NCBI GenBank assembly: GCA_963676095.1 | Contig: OY781040.1 | Location: forward strand, 5,518,001 to 5,582,000 | Length of the DNA: 64,000 nucleotides | Reading direction: 5' to 3' | Origin: G963676095 sp963676095 | GTDB lineage: Bacteria; Bacteroidota; Bacteroidia; Bacteroidales; Prolixibacteraceae | Shown here: piece by piece, positions 35,310 to 43,651 of the stretch | How positions within the stretch are numbered: the stretch's first letter is position 1 | How the letters are laid out: each line of letters begins with the position of its first letter | Translations under genes and position numbers: made by a program | The notes under the pieces: model-generated | Told to the model about the DNA's origin: nothing | The model's database searches: none | What the model saw: only the letters and a program-made list of their open reading frames with translations

Positions 35310-36281
35310 ATGAAAGAACCAAGATATTTAATCGATCATTTATATACCGCTGATCCGGCAGTACATATTTTTAACGGGAAACTGTATATCTACCCGTCTC
35401 ACGATATTGAGTCGGGCATTCCGGAAAATGATAACGGTGACCACTTCGATATGCGCGATTATCATGTTTTTTCTATGGAATCGATCGATAGCGAAGTAAT
35501 CGATCACGGAGTGGCACTGGATGTGAAGAATATTCCGTGGGCGGGCCGCCAGTTATGGGATTGTGATGTCGCTTTCAAAGATGATAAATACTATTTATAT
35601 TTTCCGCTGAAAGACAAAACCGATATTTTCCGGATAGGAGTAGCTGTTAGCCCTAATCCGGAAGGCCCTTTTGTTCCCTGTGTTGCTCCGATAAAAGGGA
35701 GCTACTCCATTGATCCGTGCATTTTGACGGACGATGATGGTTCCTGTTACATGTACTTCGGAGGTTTGTGGGGAGGTCAGTTGCAGCGCTACCGGAATAA
35801 CAAAGCCATCGAATGTGGTCACGAACCGAAGGATGATGAACCTGCCTTGCCCTCACGGGTGGTTAAGTTAAGCAGTGATATGCTCGAATTTGGCGAAGAT
35901 CCAAGGGACGTGGTCCTTCTGGACGGTGACGGGAACGTGCTGAAGGCTGGGGACCACGACCGTCGCTTTTTTGAGGCTTCGTGGATGCATAAATACCAGG
36001 GAAAATATTACTTTTCGTATTCAACAGGGAATACGCACAACCTTTGTTATGCCACAGGCGATAATCCTTACGGGCCATTTACGTATCAGGGTGTTATCCT
36101 GACGCCGGTTGTCGGATGGACCACCCACCATTCAATTATCGAGTTTAACGGGAAATGGTATTTATTCCATCACGACAGTGTGCCGTCAGGAGGAAAAACA
36201 TGGCTGCGTAGCATAAAGGTAGTGGAAATGGAATATAATAACGACGGAACGATTAAAACAATTGATGGCGGGGGAAAATAG
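35310..36281 (+). CDS. GH43 beta-xylosidase/alpha-L-arabinofuranosidase, cytoplasmic
   Basis: A 323-residue protein without signal peptide. The five-bladed propeller of GH43 is seen from LYTADPAVHIFNGKLYIYPS (general base Asp15), SYSIDPCIL (pKa-modulating Asp135) and RRFFEASWMHKYQGKYYFSYS (acid Glu222). The SHDIESGIPENDNGDHFDM segment suggests subfamily 1. It would trim xylo- or arabinoxylo-oligosaccharides taken up by the symporter two genes upstream. The stop at 36281 is followed by a hairpin. Confidence 0.92.
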   Translation: MKEPRYLIDHLYTADPAVHIFNGKLYIYPSHDIESGIPENDNGDHFDMRDYHVFSMESIDSEVIDHGVALDVKNIPWAGRQLWDCDVAFKDDKYYLYFPLKDKTDIFRIGVAVSPNPEGPFVPCVAPIKGSYSIDPCILTDDDGSCYMYFGGLWGGQLQRYRNNKAIECGHEPKDDEPALPSRVVKLSSDMLEFGEDPRDVVLLDGDGNVLKAGDHDRRFFEASWMHKYQGKYYFSYSTGNTHNLCYATGDNPYGPFTYQGVILTPVVGWTTHHSIIEFNGKWYLFHHDSVPSGGKTWLRSIKVVEMEYNNDGTIKTIDGGGK

Positions 36282-36336
36282 ATGGATGGACCCGGATTTT
36301 GATTATGGGTTGGCGTAAGCTAATTTATTAATATAA

Positions 36337-36380
36337 ACAGGACGGCCATACTGATCGCAGATCTGGGATGGTCGTCCTGT
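36337..36380 (+). terminator. Inverted repeat after the GH10-GH43 operon
   Basis: ACAGGACGGCCA (36337-36348) pairs with TGGTCGTCCTGT (36369-36380), 11 of 12 Watson-Crick pairs plus a G-U. It begins 55 bp after the GH43 stop. No strong T run follows, so it may be a terminator or only an mRNA-stabilising hairpin. Confidence 0.45.
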
Positions 36381-36582
36381 CTTGTCCGATCGAAGAGAAG
36401 ACGGGGTGGCAGATTCAAATACTTCGCGAGATGGGGTGCAATACCATCCGGATGTCCCATAATCCTTCCGCTCCCGAATTACTTGAATTGGCAGACCGCA
36501 TGGGTTTTGGGCTGTCGATGAAGTTTTTGCTTCGTGGAAACGTAAAAAGACGCCGTTTGATTTAGATCAAATTTTCTTCTAA
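36381..36582 (+). pseudogene. GH2 glycoside hydrolase remnant
   Basis: The sequence reads WQIQILREMGCNTIRMSHNP then SAPELLELADRMGF, the strand just before the GH2 catalytic domain's acid/base region. It then breaks at a run GGTTTTGGG. Adding one T restores WAVDEVFASWKRKKTPF to a TAA at 36580-36582. About 65 residues of a protein of usually 700-1000 residues remain, so this is a fragment left by deletion. Its former neighbours suggest a xylan- or galactan-active enzyme, which cannot be tested here. Confidence 0.75.
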
Positions 36583-36612
36583 TTTTGACGTTTTAACTAA
36601 ACTGATGACGGA

Positions 36613-37179
36613 GTGGAGGAGAAATATTTGATTGCAGGCTTAAAAAATAACGATCGGATCGCATTCGATTACATTTTCAATTATTACTATTCCGGTTTGT
36701 GCGCTTACTCCTTAAAATATATCACAGACAAGTCTGCAGTTGAAGATATTGTCCAGGATTTTTTTGTTTCACTTTGGGTTAAGCGGGATCAGTTGGACAT
36801 AAATATCTCTATAAAATCATATCTTTTTACTGCTGTAAAAAACAGGTGCCTTGATTATCTAAAGCATAATCATGTGAAGGAAAAATTTAATATACACTCT
36901 GTCAGTCAATTGAATGCCGCGGAGAATTCTGATTATAATTTGTATGTTGAGACAGAATTGCGCATGGCATTAAATGCAGCGTTGCAAAAATTACCGCCGC
37001 GTTGTCGCGAAATATTCGAATTAAGTCGTTTTAAAGGATTAAAGAACAACGAAATTGCTGAAAAATTGAATATTTCCAGACGGACTGTCGAGATTCAGAT
37101 AAGTCTGGCCCTCAAAACCATGAGAGGGGAATTAAAAGATTTTCTTCCGGCCTGGTTGATTATTTGGCTTCTCCGCTAA
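36613..37179 (+). CDS. ECF RNA polymerase sigma factor
   Basis: A 188-residue sigma-70 family protein with region 2 (AFDYIFNYYYSGLCAYSLKYI, AVEDIVQDFFVSLW) and region 4 (LPPRCREIFELSRFKGLKNNEIAEKLNISRRTVEIQISLALK). The start is a GTG at 36613, since the nearby ATG 36604 is out of frame. It is the first gene of a sigma - FecR - SusC - SusD - GH29 run, so it probably drives that PUL when released by the FecR protein encoded 94 bp downstream. Confidence 0.92.
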   Translation: MEEKYLIAGLKNNDRIAFDYIFNYYYSGLCAYSLKYITDKSAVEDIVQDFFVSLWVKRDQLDINISIKSYLFTAVKNRCLDYLKHNHVKEKFNIHSVSQLNAAENSDYNLYVETELRMALNAALQKLPPRCREIFELSRFKGLKNNEIAEKLNISRRTVEIQISLALKTMRGELKDFLPAWLIIWLLR

Positions 37180-37273
37180 AAAAAAATCAATTTGCTATAT
37201 GTGTATTTTCTTTCTTAGTCGTCAAATTAATGGAACGGGAAAGAGAGAACCATTCTTTCGATAGTAAAGTCAC

Positions 37274-38320
37274 ATGGAAGAAACGGAAAAATATTTAATT
37301 GAAGATTTGCTCCCTGCTTATTTTACTGATGAAATAAATGAGGAAGACAGGGAGAAAGTCGACCTTTGGAAAAAGGCTTCTTTGACGAATAGTAAACTTT
37401 TTGACGAGATCGCAGCTGCCTGGAAATCGGCTGAGATTCTTGGCCAGATGGAACAGTTCAACTCAAAAGAGGCGTTAAAAAAGGTCGATAAGCGGCTCCG
37501 TTTTGGAAGGGCAGCGAATTCTTTCCGGGGACTTCAAAAGGTAGCTGCCATTCTTTTGGTTCCCATACTGATTTATGCAGGGGGATTGACCTATCTTCAG
37601 TTTACCAAATCCGGTTATACATCTGAAAAAATTACCTGGCAGGAAGTTAAAACTACAACCGGGATGATTTCTGAGCTCGAGTTGCCGGACGGGACTCATG
37701 TTTGGTTAAATTCCCAAACAAGGTTTAAATACCCTTTAACATTTGGAAAAGTAAGGGAGGTCGTTCTTAATGGAGAAGCTTATTTTGATGTCGTGAGAGA
37801 CACAGACCATCCGTTTATTGTGAATACCGGAACTATGAATGTTGAGGTACTGGGAACATCATTCAATGTGACGAATTACCCTGAGGAAAATCAAACAGAG
37901 GTGGTCCTGAGATCCGGGAAAGTGAATTTATTTACAGACGAATTTAAAAATAAAAAAGAGATTGGTTTTCTTGTTCCCGGTCAGCAAGCTTTATTCAATA
38001 AAAAAACACAACGATTGATGGTGAACCGTGTTGATCCGGATAAGTACACCTCGTGGAAAGAGGGCAAATTAATATTTACCGATGATTCGATGAGTACAGT
38101 CGTTCATAAATTAAGCCGATGGTTTAACGTTGACATCGTTCTGGAGAATAAGGAACTGGATGGTTATGTCTATCGGGGTACCTTCGGTAGTCAGTCCCTC
38201 AGGCAGATTCTGGACTTATTGAAGATATCTGCTCCTATTGGATATACAATAAAACCAGGAAAACAATTGCCTGACGGAAGTTTTTCAAAGGAAAGGATAA
38301 TCATTAGAAAAATAAAATGA
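37274..38320 (+). CDS. FecR-family anti-sigma factor
   Basis: A 348-residue inner-membrane protein. The N-terminal about 80 residues are the cytoplasmic sigma-binding part, and residues 88-110 a transmembrane segment (VAAILLVPILIYAGG). The periplasmic FecR domain contains TTTGMISELELPDGTHVWLNSQTRF and LNGEAYFDVVRDTDHPFIV, with a C-terminal DUF4974-like part (FNVDIVLENKELDGYVYRGTF) that contacts the STN domain of the partner SusC. It should hold the ECF factor encoded just upstream and release it on substrate transport. Confidence 0.92.
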   Translation: MEETEKYLIEDLLPAYFTDEINEEDREKVDLWKKASLTNSKLFDEIAAAWKSAEILGQMEQFNSKEALKKVDKRLRFGRAANSFRGLQKVAAILLVPILIYAGGLTYLQFTKSGYTSEKITWQEVKTTTGMISELELPDGTHVWLNSQTRFKYPLTFGKVREVVLNGEAYFDVVRDTDHPFIVNTGTMNVEVLGTSFNVTNYPEENQTEVVLRSGKVNLFTDEFKNKKEIGFLVPGQQALFNKKTQRLMVNRVDPDKYTSWKEGKLIFTDDSMSTVVHKLSRWFNVDIVLENKELDGYVYRGTFGSQSLRQILDLLKISAPIGYTIKPGKQLPDGSFSKERIIIRKIK

Positions 38321-38406
38321 TTTATGGTTGAATAACCGGTGTAAACGGTAAAAAATATTTAAAATAAAGACTATGAAATAATGGAATAAAAAAGAAAAGC
38401 AAAAAA

Positions 38407-38467
38407 GGAAGGTGTTGCGACCACCTTCCCTTTAGCGTAAGGTTTTCTGCCACAAAGTGCAGAAAAC
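38407..38467 (+). promoter_or_regulatory. Two tandem hairpins between fecR and susC
   Basis: The first hairpin is GGAAGGTG (38407-38414) pairing with CACCTTCC (38422-38429). The second is GTTTTCTGC (38442-38450) pairing with GCAGAAAAC (38459-38467). Both are perfect, 12 nt apart, and end 40 bp before the likely SusC start codon. Position suggests attenuation or mRNA processing between the regulator genes and susC. Confidence 0.55.
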
Positions 38468-38507
38468 GGGATTTAATTATGGTAATAAACTAAATCTGTA
38501 CAAAATT

Positions 38508-41500
38508 ATGGAAAAAAAATGGTGTTTTAACAGGAGAAAGGGGCAAAGTTGCTTTCTCCGAAAGGCTTTATTAATCATGAAACTAACTGTGCTACTGACT
38601 TTGATAACCATCGGGCAGCTTTGGGCTGTACCTGGTTATTCACAGACTGTTCTCCTTAACTTCGATCTGAAGAATGCCACGATTGAAGAAGTAATCAATA
38701 AAATTGAGGAGACAACCAACTATTATTTTCTGTATAACAAAAAACTGGTTGATGTCGAGAGAAGAGTGGACATTCATGTTGAGAATAAAAGTTTAACTCA
38801 GGTTCTTAATCAGTTATTCGGAGGTTCTAATGTCGGTTATACCGTTGTTGACAGGCAAATCGTTCTTTCAGAAAAAGGAAATTTGCAGCAGTCAGTGAAA
38901 ATTACAGGGAAGGTGACTGACAATTCCGGCGCTCCGTTACCTGGGGTGACGGTGGTTGTAAAGGGAACCGGAAAAGGTGTAATCACAGATACAGATGGTA
39001 AGTATTACCTGGAGGATGTAGCCTCTAACGCCGTTCTTGTCTTTTCTTTTGTAGGCATGAAACAGCAGGAAGTTCCCGCAGACAGGTCTGTTATCGACAT
39101 TAAACTCCAGGAAGAAACGATCGGACTGGAAGAAGTCGTCGCGGTTGGCTATGGCGTTCAGAAAAAGGTCAACCTGACCGGATCTGTCGCTTCCATTGAA
39201 GCTACGCAGCTTGCTGATAAGCCTGTTGCAACCACTTCCCAGGCTATTGCCGGGTTGGTTCCGGGGTTAAGTGTTGTCCAGTCTTCGGGGCGTCCCGGGA
39301 CCAGCGCGACTGTCAAGATAAGAGGAACAGGGACATTTTCCAAAGCAGGTACCGATCCTTTGGTTTTGATCGATGGTATGGCGGGAAACCTGGACGATGT
39401 TGATCCGGATAATATCGAAAGCATTTCCTTTCTGAAAGATGCGGCATCTGCGGCTATCTACGGGAACCGTGCAGCCAATGGGGTTATCCTGATCCAGACC
39501 AAAAAAGGAAAGGAAGGAAAAATCAGCATTACCTACAATAGCTCTTTCGGATGGCAGAAACCCAGTGAACTTCCGGATTTTCTTCCTTCCTGGGAGTATG
39601 CCACTTACTATAATGAAGCCATGTCCAATATGGGTAATTCGGCCGCCTATACGGACGAGCAGATCCAAAAATATAAAGATGGTTCTGATCCGGACAATTA
39701 TCCGAATGTGAATCACCTGAAGTGGTTGCTGAATTCGGGTTCCGGATTCCAGCAGAGGCATACGGTTAGCCTGCAGGGAGGAACAGCAGCCTTGACTTAT
39801 AATTTTTCTGCAGGATACTGGGAACAGAACGGGATGACCGAAAAAACATCGAATAAACGCTACAGCGTTTTGTGGAACATGAAAAGCCAGTTCGCGAAAT
39901 CCCTGACCCTGAATACGCATATTAACGCTTATACGGATAAGTATAATGCTCCTAACGGCGAGCCGCAAAGCATTGACGGTATAATCGGATACGCAGTGAG
40001 GGAAGGTCCGGTTTATGCCGGCAAAAAGTCTGACGGCACATTTGGTTACCAGGATAATTACAGCCCGGAAGCATGGCTGGCAAGTTCCTCATTTGCAAAG
40101 AAAGATAGTGTGAATATCACGGGGAGTGTGCAGCTTGTTTGGGATACCCCGGTAAAGGGACTTACACTTAGCGGGAAAGCCGGTATAACTTATGATACTG
40201 GTTATAATAAAACATTTCGTGCCGAAACCGTCTTTGACGAGACCAAGACTGTTGGCCCGGCCTCGCTTGCTGTCACATCCGACAACAGTACCTATAAAAC
40301 ATTCGAAGCAATAGCTACCTATAAGCGAACGTTTAATTCACATTCAATCAATCTGATCGCCGGATCCTCCCGTGAAACTTATCATTATAATCACTTGTAC
40401 GGATCCCGCAATACATTTCCTAATAATTCCTTATATGAACTGGCTTCCGGATCAGCTTCAAGCTCAACCAATGACGGTAGCGCCAAAGAATGGGCGTTGG
40501 TCTCCTTTTTTGGACGTGCAAATTATTCTTTTAAGGAACGCTATCTGTTTGAGGCCAATCTCCGTTATGATGGTTCTTCCCGCTTTTCCAAAGCAAATCG
40601 ATGGGGAGTATTTCCGTCATTTTCTGGAGGATGGAGGATTTCAGAAGAAGATTTCTGGAAAGGCCTTAACATATCCAATGTTGTAAATAATTTTAAAATT
40701 CGGGCATCCTGGGGAGAATTGGGGAACCAGAATATTGGCACATATCCATATCAACAAACTTATACGTTGGGCGAAAATGCTGTTCTTGGGAATACGGCAA
40801 CCTTGGTGGATGGAGCGAAAATTACCACTTATAATGATGAAGATATTTCATGGGAAACAACTTCGGTAACGGATATTGGGCTTGATTTCAGTCTGGTCGG
40901 GGGGAGAATTGATGCATCGATCGACTACTTCTACAAATATACCGACAAAATTTTGTCGTCTGTTGAAGTTACAAAAATTATGGGAATGAGCGTCGGACAA
41001 TCCAATGTAGGCGCTGTTTCCAATAAAGGGATTGAGTTTAATCTTACTTATCACGGGAAAATTGGTAAAGAGTTTAATTTTACAGTCACTCCTAATTTTA
41101 CTTATATTAAAAATGCGGTCGAGGAGCTGGCTGACGGGGCTCAGGAAGATCTCAACAATAACAGGATCGTGGGAAAGCCTCTCGGTATTATCTATGGGTA
41201 CAGGACAAATGGTTTATTTGTCGACCAGGATGAAATAGATGCCGCTCCTACCCAGCTTGTGAGCAGTGTAAAACCGGGATACGTCAGGTATGCCGATATC
41301 AGCGGCCCGGATGGAGTTCCGGATGGAGAGGTCGATTCTGATTATGATAGATCGGTTATCGGTAGCACTACCCCAAAATATTATTATGGGTTAAATCTAA
41401 GCGCATCTTGTAAAGGGTTCGATTTTTCGGCTTTGTTGCAGGGCTTAGGCGGATATCAAAGACTCATCGGCTCCTATATGGCGTATGCATTTTACAATGG

Positions 41501-41867
41501 CGGTCAGATACAAAGATGGCAGGCTGACAACCGATGGACAACGGATAACCCGGATAAATGGGCAAAATACCCAAGGCTGGAAACTTTAAACAGTAGCAAT
41601 GCAAATCTACAAACTTCTAATTACTGGGTCCGGAATGCCAGTTTTTTACGCATAAAGAATGTTCAGATTGGCTATACATTTCCAAAGAATATCGTAACCA
41701 GGTTCGGGTTACAGAAGCTTCGGGTTTACTTTAGCGGGCAGAACCTGTACAATTTCACCTCCTTTTATAAAGGATGGGACCCGGAGAATGAGATCGGTAC
41801 GGGAGACTCCCCTTCGTTTTACCCGATTAACAGCATTTATTCATTCGGCTTTAACGTCGTGCTTTAA
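38508..41867 (+). CDS. SusC-like TonB-dependent transporter with STN domain
   Basis: I chose ATG 38508 (MEKKWCFNRRKGQS), which gives a charged leader plus a hydrophobic signal (LTVLLTLITIGQLW); an upstream in-frame ATG at 38457 lies in the hairpin region. The mature part starts with an STN domain (FDLKNATIEEVINKIEETTNYYFLYN). A carboxypeptidase-like domain (GKVTDNSGAPLPGVTVVVKGTG) follows, then the TonB box/plug start VAVGYGVQKKVNLTGSVAS, the plug (GNRAANGVILIQTKKG) and a beta-barrel ending in FGFNVVL. About 1119 residues. The STN domain signals to FecR, so this transporter both imports an oligosaccharide and senses it. Confidence 0.93.
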   Translation: MEKKWCFNRRKGQSCFLRKALLIMKLTVLLTLITIGQLWAVPGYSQTVLLNFDLKNATIEEVINKIEETTNYYFLYNKKLVDVERRVDIHVENKSLTQVLNQLFGGSNVGYTVVDRQIVLSEKGNLQQSVKITGKVTDNSGAPLPGVTVVVKGTGKGVITDTDGKYYLEDVASNAVLVFSFVGMKQQEVPADRSVIDIKLQEETIGLEEVVAVGYGVQKKVNLTGSVASIEATQLADKPVATTSQAIAGLVPGLSVVQSSGRPGTSATVKIRGTGTFSKAGTDPLVLIDGMAGNLDDVDPDNIESISFLKDAASAAIYGNRAANGVILIQTKKGKEGKISITYNSSFGWQKPSELPDFLPSWEYATYYNEAMSNMGNSAAYTDEQIQKYKDGSDPDNYPNVNHLKWLLNSGSGFQQRHTVSLQGGTAALTYNFSAGYWEQNGMTEKTSNKRYSVLWNMKSQFAKSLTLNTHINAYTDKYNAPNGEPQSIDGIIGYAVREGPVYAGKKSDGTFGYQDNYSPEAWLASSSFAKKDSVNITGSVQLVWDTPVKGLTLSGKAGITYDTGYNKTFRAETVFDETKTVGPASLAVTSDNSTYKTFEAIATYKRTFNSHSINLIAGSSRETYHYNHLYGSRNTFPNNSLYELASGSASSSTNDGSAKEWALVSFFGRANYSFKERYLFEANLRYDGSSRFSKANRWGVFPSFSGGWRISEEDFWKGLNISNVVNNFKIRASWGELGNQNIGTYPYQQTYTLGENAVLGNTATLVDGAKITTYNDEDISWETTSVTDIGLDFSLVGGRIDASIDYFYKYTDKILSSVEVTKIMGMSVGQSNVGAVSNKGIEFNLTYHGKIGKEFNFTVTPNFTYIKNAVEELADGAQEDLNNNRIVGKPLGIIYGYRTNGLFVDQDEIDAAPTQLVSSVKPGYVRYADISGPDGVPDGEVDSDYDRSVIGSTTPKYYYGLNLSASCKGFDFSALLQGLGGYQRLIGSYMAYAFYNGGQIQRWQADNRWTTDNPDKWAKYPRLETLNSSNANLQTSNYWVRNASFLRIKNVQIGYTFPKNIVTRFGLQKLRVYFSGQNLYNFTSFYKGWDPENEIGTGDSPSFYPINSIYSFGFNVVL

Positions 41868-41894
41868 GCAAAAATTAACCTAAAAGATAACGTT

Positions 41895-43562
41895 ATGAAA
41901 TACCATTATATAATACTGCTCGGTTTAATTATTTCGCTTGGAACGGGGTGTTCTGATGTTTTAGACAAGCAGCCTCTTTCCTCTATCTCTGAAGATAATT
42001 TTTGGACCAGCGAAAGTGATGCACTGATGGCCCTTTATGGTTGCTATAAATTTCCCAGCGGCTGGACGCATGAAGATTTTGCAACACCCCAGGGATTGCT
42101 TTATCTGGATCTAGCCGGAGGCAATGGAACAGAGAAAGAAGGATATACGACTACGGGTATGGCAAGTAGCAATACCGTGGCAACAAGCAGCAATATCGAA
42201 AGATATTGGTCTAATGCCTACTCCCAGATAGCTACGTATAACTCTTTTCTCGATAATATGAGCGACTTCTCAATGAATGATGAGGACGAAAAAGCTATTT
42301 GGATTGCGGAAGTTAAGTGTTTAAGAGCCTATTATTTATTTAATCTGGCATTTTATTGGGGAGATGTGCCTATGCCTTTGACAACCCTGACCGTGAGTGA
42401 AGCAAATTCAATTGCTCAGTCGCCTCAGGATACCGTTTATGCCCAGATTGAAAAAGATCTTGAAGTAGCCATTGACGTACTGCCCGACACATGGTCATCT
42501 TTTGAATACGGTCGTTTCACGGCAGGAGCGGCCCGTGTTTTACTTGGCCGGCTATATCTTGCCCAGGAACGGTGGTCTGAGGCTGCCTCTGTATTTAAAA
42601 CAATTGTTGATTCCGGGCTTTATGAGCTGGACAGGACGAACGGCGATGACAGTTATGAGAAGCTGTTCCAGATAGGCGGAGAGTATAGCAATGAAATGAT
42701 TTTTTGTGTCATGTATATGGAGGATGAAGTTACAACTTCCCGCTATCAGTACCTGTATCCGGAATGTAACGGGGGGTGGCACCAGTTCGCCCCCTATAAT
42801 GAACTCGTTAAAGACTATTTCTGTACTGACGGGAAAGATATTTCCACATCCTCTGTTTATGATGATGATGATCCGTATGCAAACCGCGATCCCCGGTTGT
42901 ATGCTTCGATATTCCTTCCGCCATTGGGGAGTTATACCGGAACAACATACAACGACATTACTTATAACTGTTTTTTAGGGGCCAATAAGAACGATACTTA
43001 TAATAAATATACTCTGTTTAATGGGTATTGCCCGAAAAAAGGATGCGATCCTTCTATAACATCTAATCTCTCGAGTACCTATACCTATACACCGATCATG
43101 CGGTATGCCGAAGTGTTGCTCAGCTATCTGGAAGCCGTTAATGAATCGGATCCGGGAAGGATTGACCAGACAATGCTCGACAAGACGATCAACGATATCA
43201 GGGACCGCGTTAATTTACCCGCGATCGAACTTTCCGATGTCGGGTCCCAGGATTTACTGAGGACAGCCGTCAGGAAAGAAAGGCGGGTTGAAACGGCATT
43301 CGAGGGTTTGCGGTATTTCGACGTACTTCGCTGGGGAACTGCAATTGACGAGTTAAACCATACTTTTACAGGGGTGAAACTGTCTGACGACCCTTCTGCT
43401 GATAATTATAAAGGTACCGGCTCAACTGCGTCTCCGGTTGATGAGGATATGTATTACCAGTTTGAGACCCGTACGTGGGATTCCCATAACCGGTATTTTC
43501 CAATACCTCAAAACGACCTGAATATTGACAAAAACCTCGTTCAGAACGACGGGTATAATTAA
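41895..43562 (+). CDS. SusD/RagB-like glycan-binding lipoprotein
   Basis: A 555-residue surface lipoprotein (lipobox LGTGC, Cys at residue 19). The SusD fold is seen from SDVLDKQPLSSISEDNFW, the TPR helices (EVKCLRAYYLFNLAFYWGDVPM; YGRFTAGAARVLLGRLYLAQERWSEA), and the closing RKERRVETAFEGLRYFDVLRWG and YFPIPQNDLNIDKNLVQNDGY. It pairs with the SusC upstream (27 bp gap) as the lid of the import complex. A strong terminator follows immediately. Confidence 0.94.
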   Translation: MKYHYIILLGLIISLGTGCSDVLDKQPLSSISEDNFWTSESDALMALYGCYKFPSGWTHEDFATPQGLLYLDLAGGNGTEKEGYTTTGMASSNTVATSSNIERYWSNAYSQIATYNSFLDNMSDFSMNDEDEKAIWIAEVKCLRAYYLFNLAFYWGDVPMPLTTLTVSEANSIAQSPQDTVYAQIEKDLEVAIDVLPDTWSSFEYGRFTAGAARVLLGRLYLAQERWSEAASVFKTIVDSGLYELDRTNGDDSYEKLFQIGGEYSNEMIFCVMYMEDEVTTSRYQYLYPECNGGWHQFAPYNELVKDYFCTDGKDISTSSVYDDDDPYANRDPRLYASIFLPPLGSYTGTTYNDITYNCFLGANKNDTYNKYTLFNGYCPKKGCDPSITSNLSSTYTYTPIMRYAEVLLSYLEAVNESDPGRIDQTMLDKTINDIRDRVNLPAIELSDVGSQDLLRTAVRKERRVETAFEGLRYFDVLRWGTAIDELNHTFTGVKLSDDPSADNYKGTGSTASPVDEDMYYQFETRTWDSHNRYFPIPQNDLNIDKNLVQNDGYN

Positions 43563-43574
43563 CGCCGGGATATT

Positions 43575-43618
43575 AAATAACAGAAAACAGAAGATTTAAT
43601 CTGTTTTCTGTTATTTTT
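43575..43618 (+). terminator. Strong intrinsic terminator after SusD
   Basis: A 17-bp perfect stem (43575-43591 with 43600-43616; core AACAGAAAACAG / CTGTTTTCTGTT) with an 8-nt loop runs into TTTTT. It starts 13 bp past the SusD stop and precedes the GH29 start by about 35 bp, so the fucosidase is either separately transcribed or expressed by read-through. Confidence 0.85.
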
Positions 43619-43651
43619 ATAAAGTAATTTATAGAATAAAGATTTCATCAT

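Noticed and set aside
39267..39968. Long minus-strand frame (233 codons) inside susC
   Set aside because: It is antisense to a well-supported SusC gene, has no start signal and arises from the codon usage of the real gene. Similar antisense frames at 2391-2901, 14007-14351 and 17072-17479 were dropped for the same reason.
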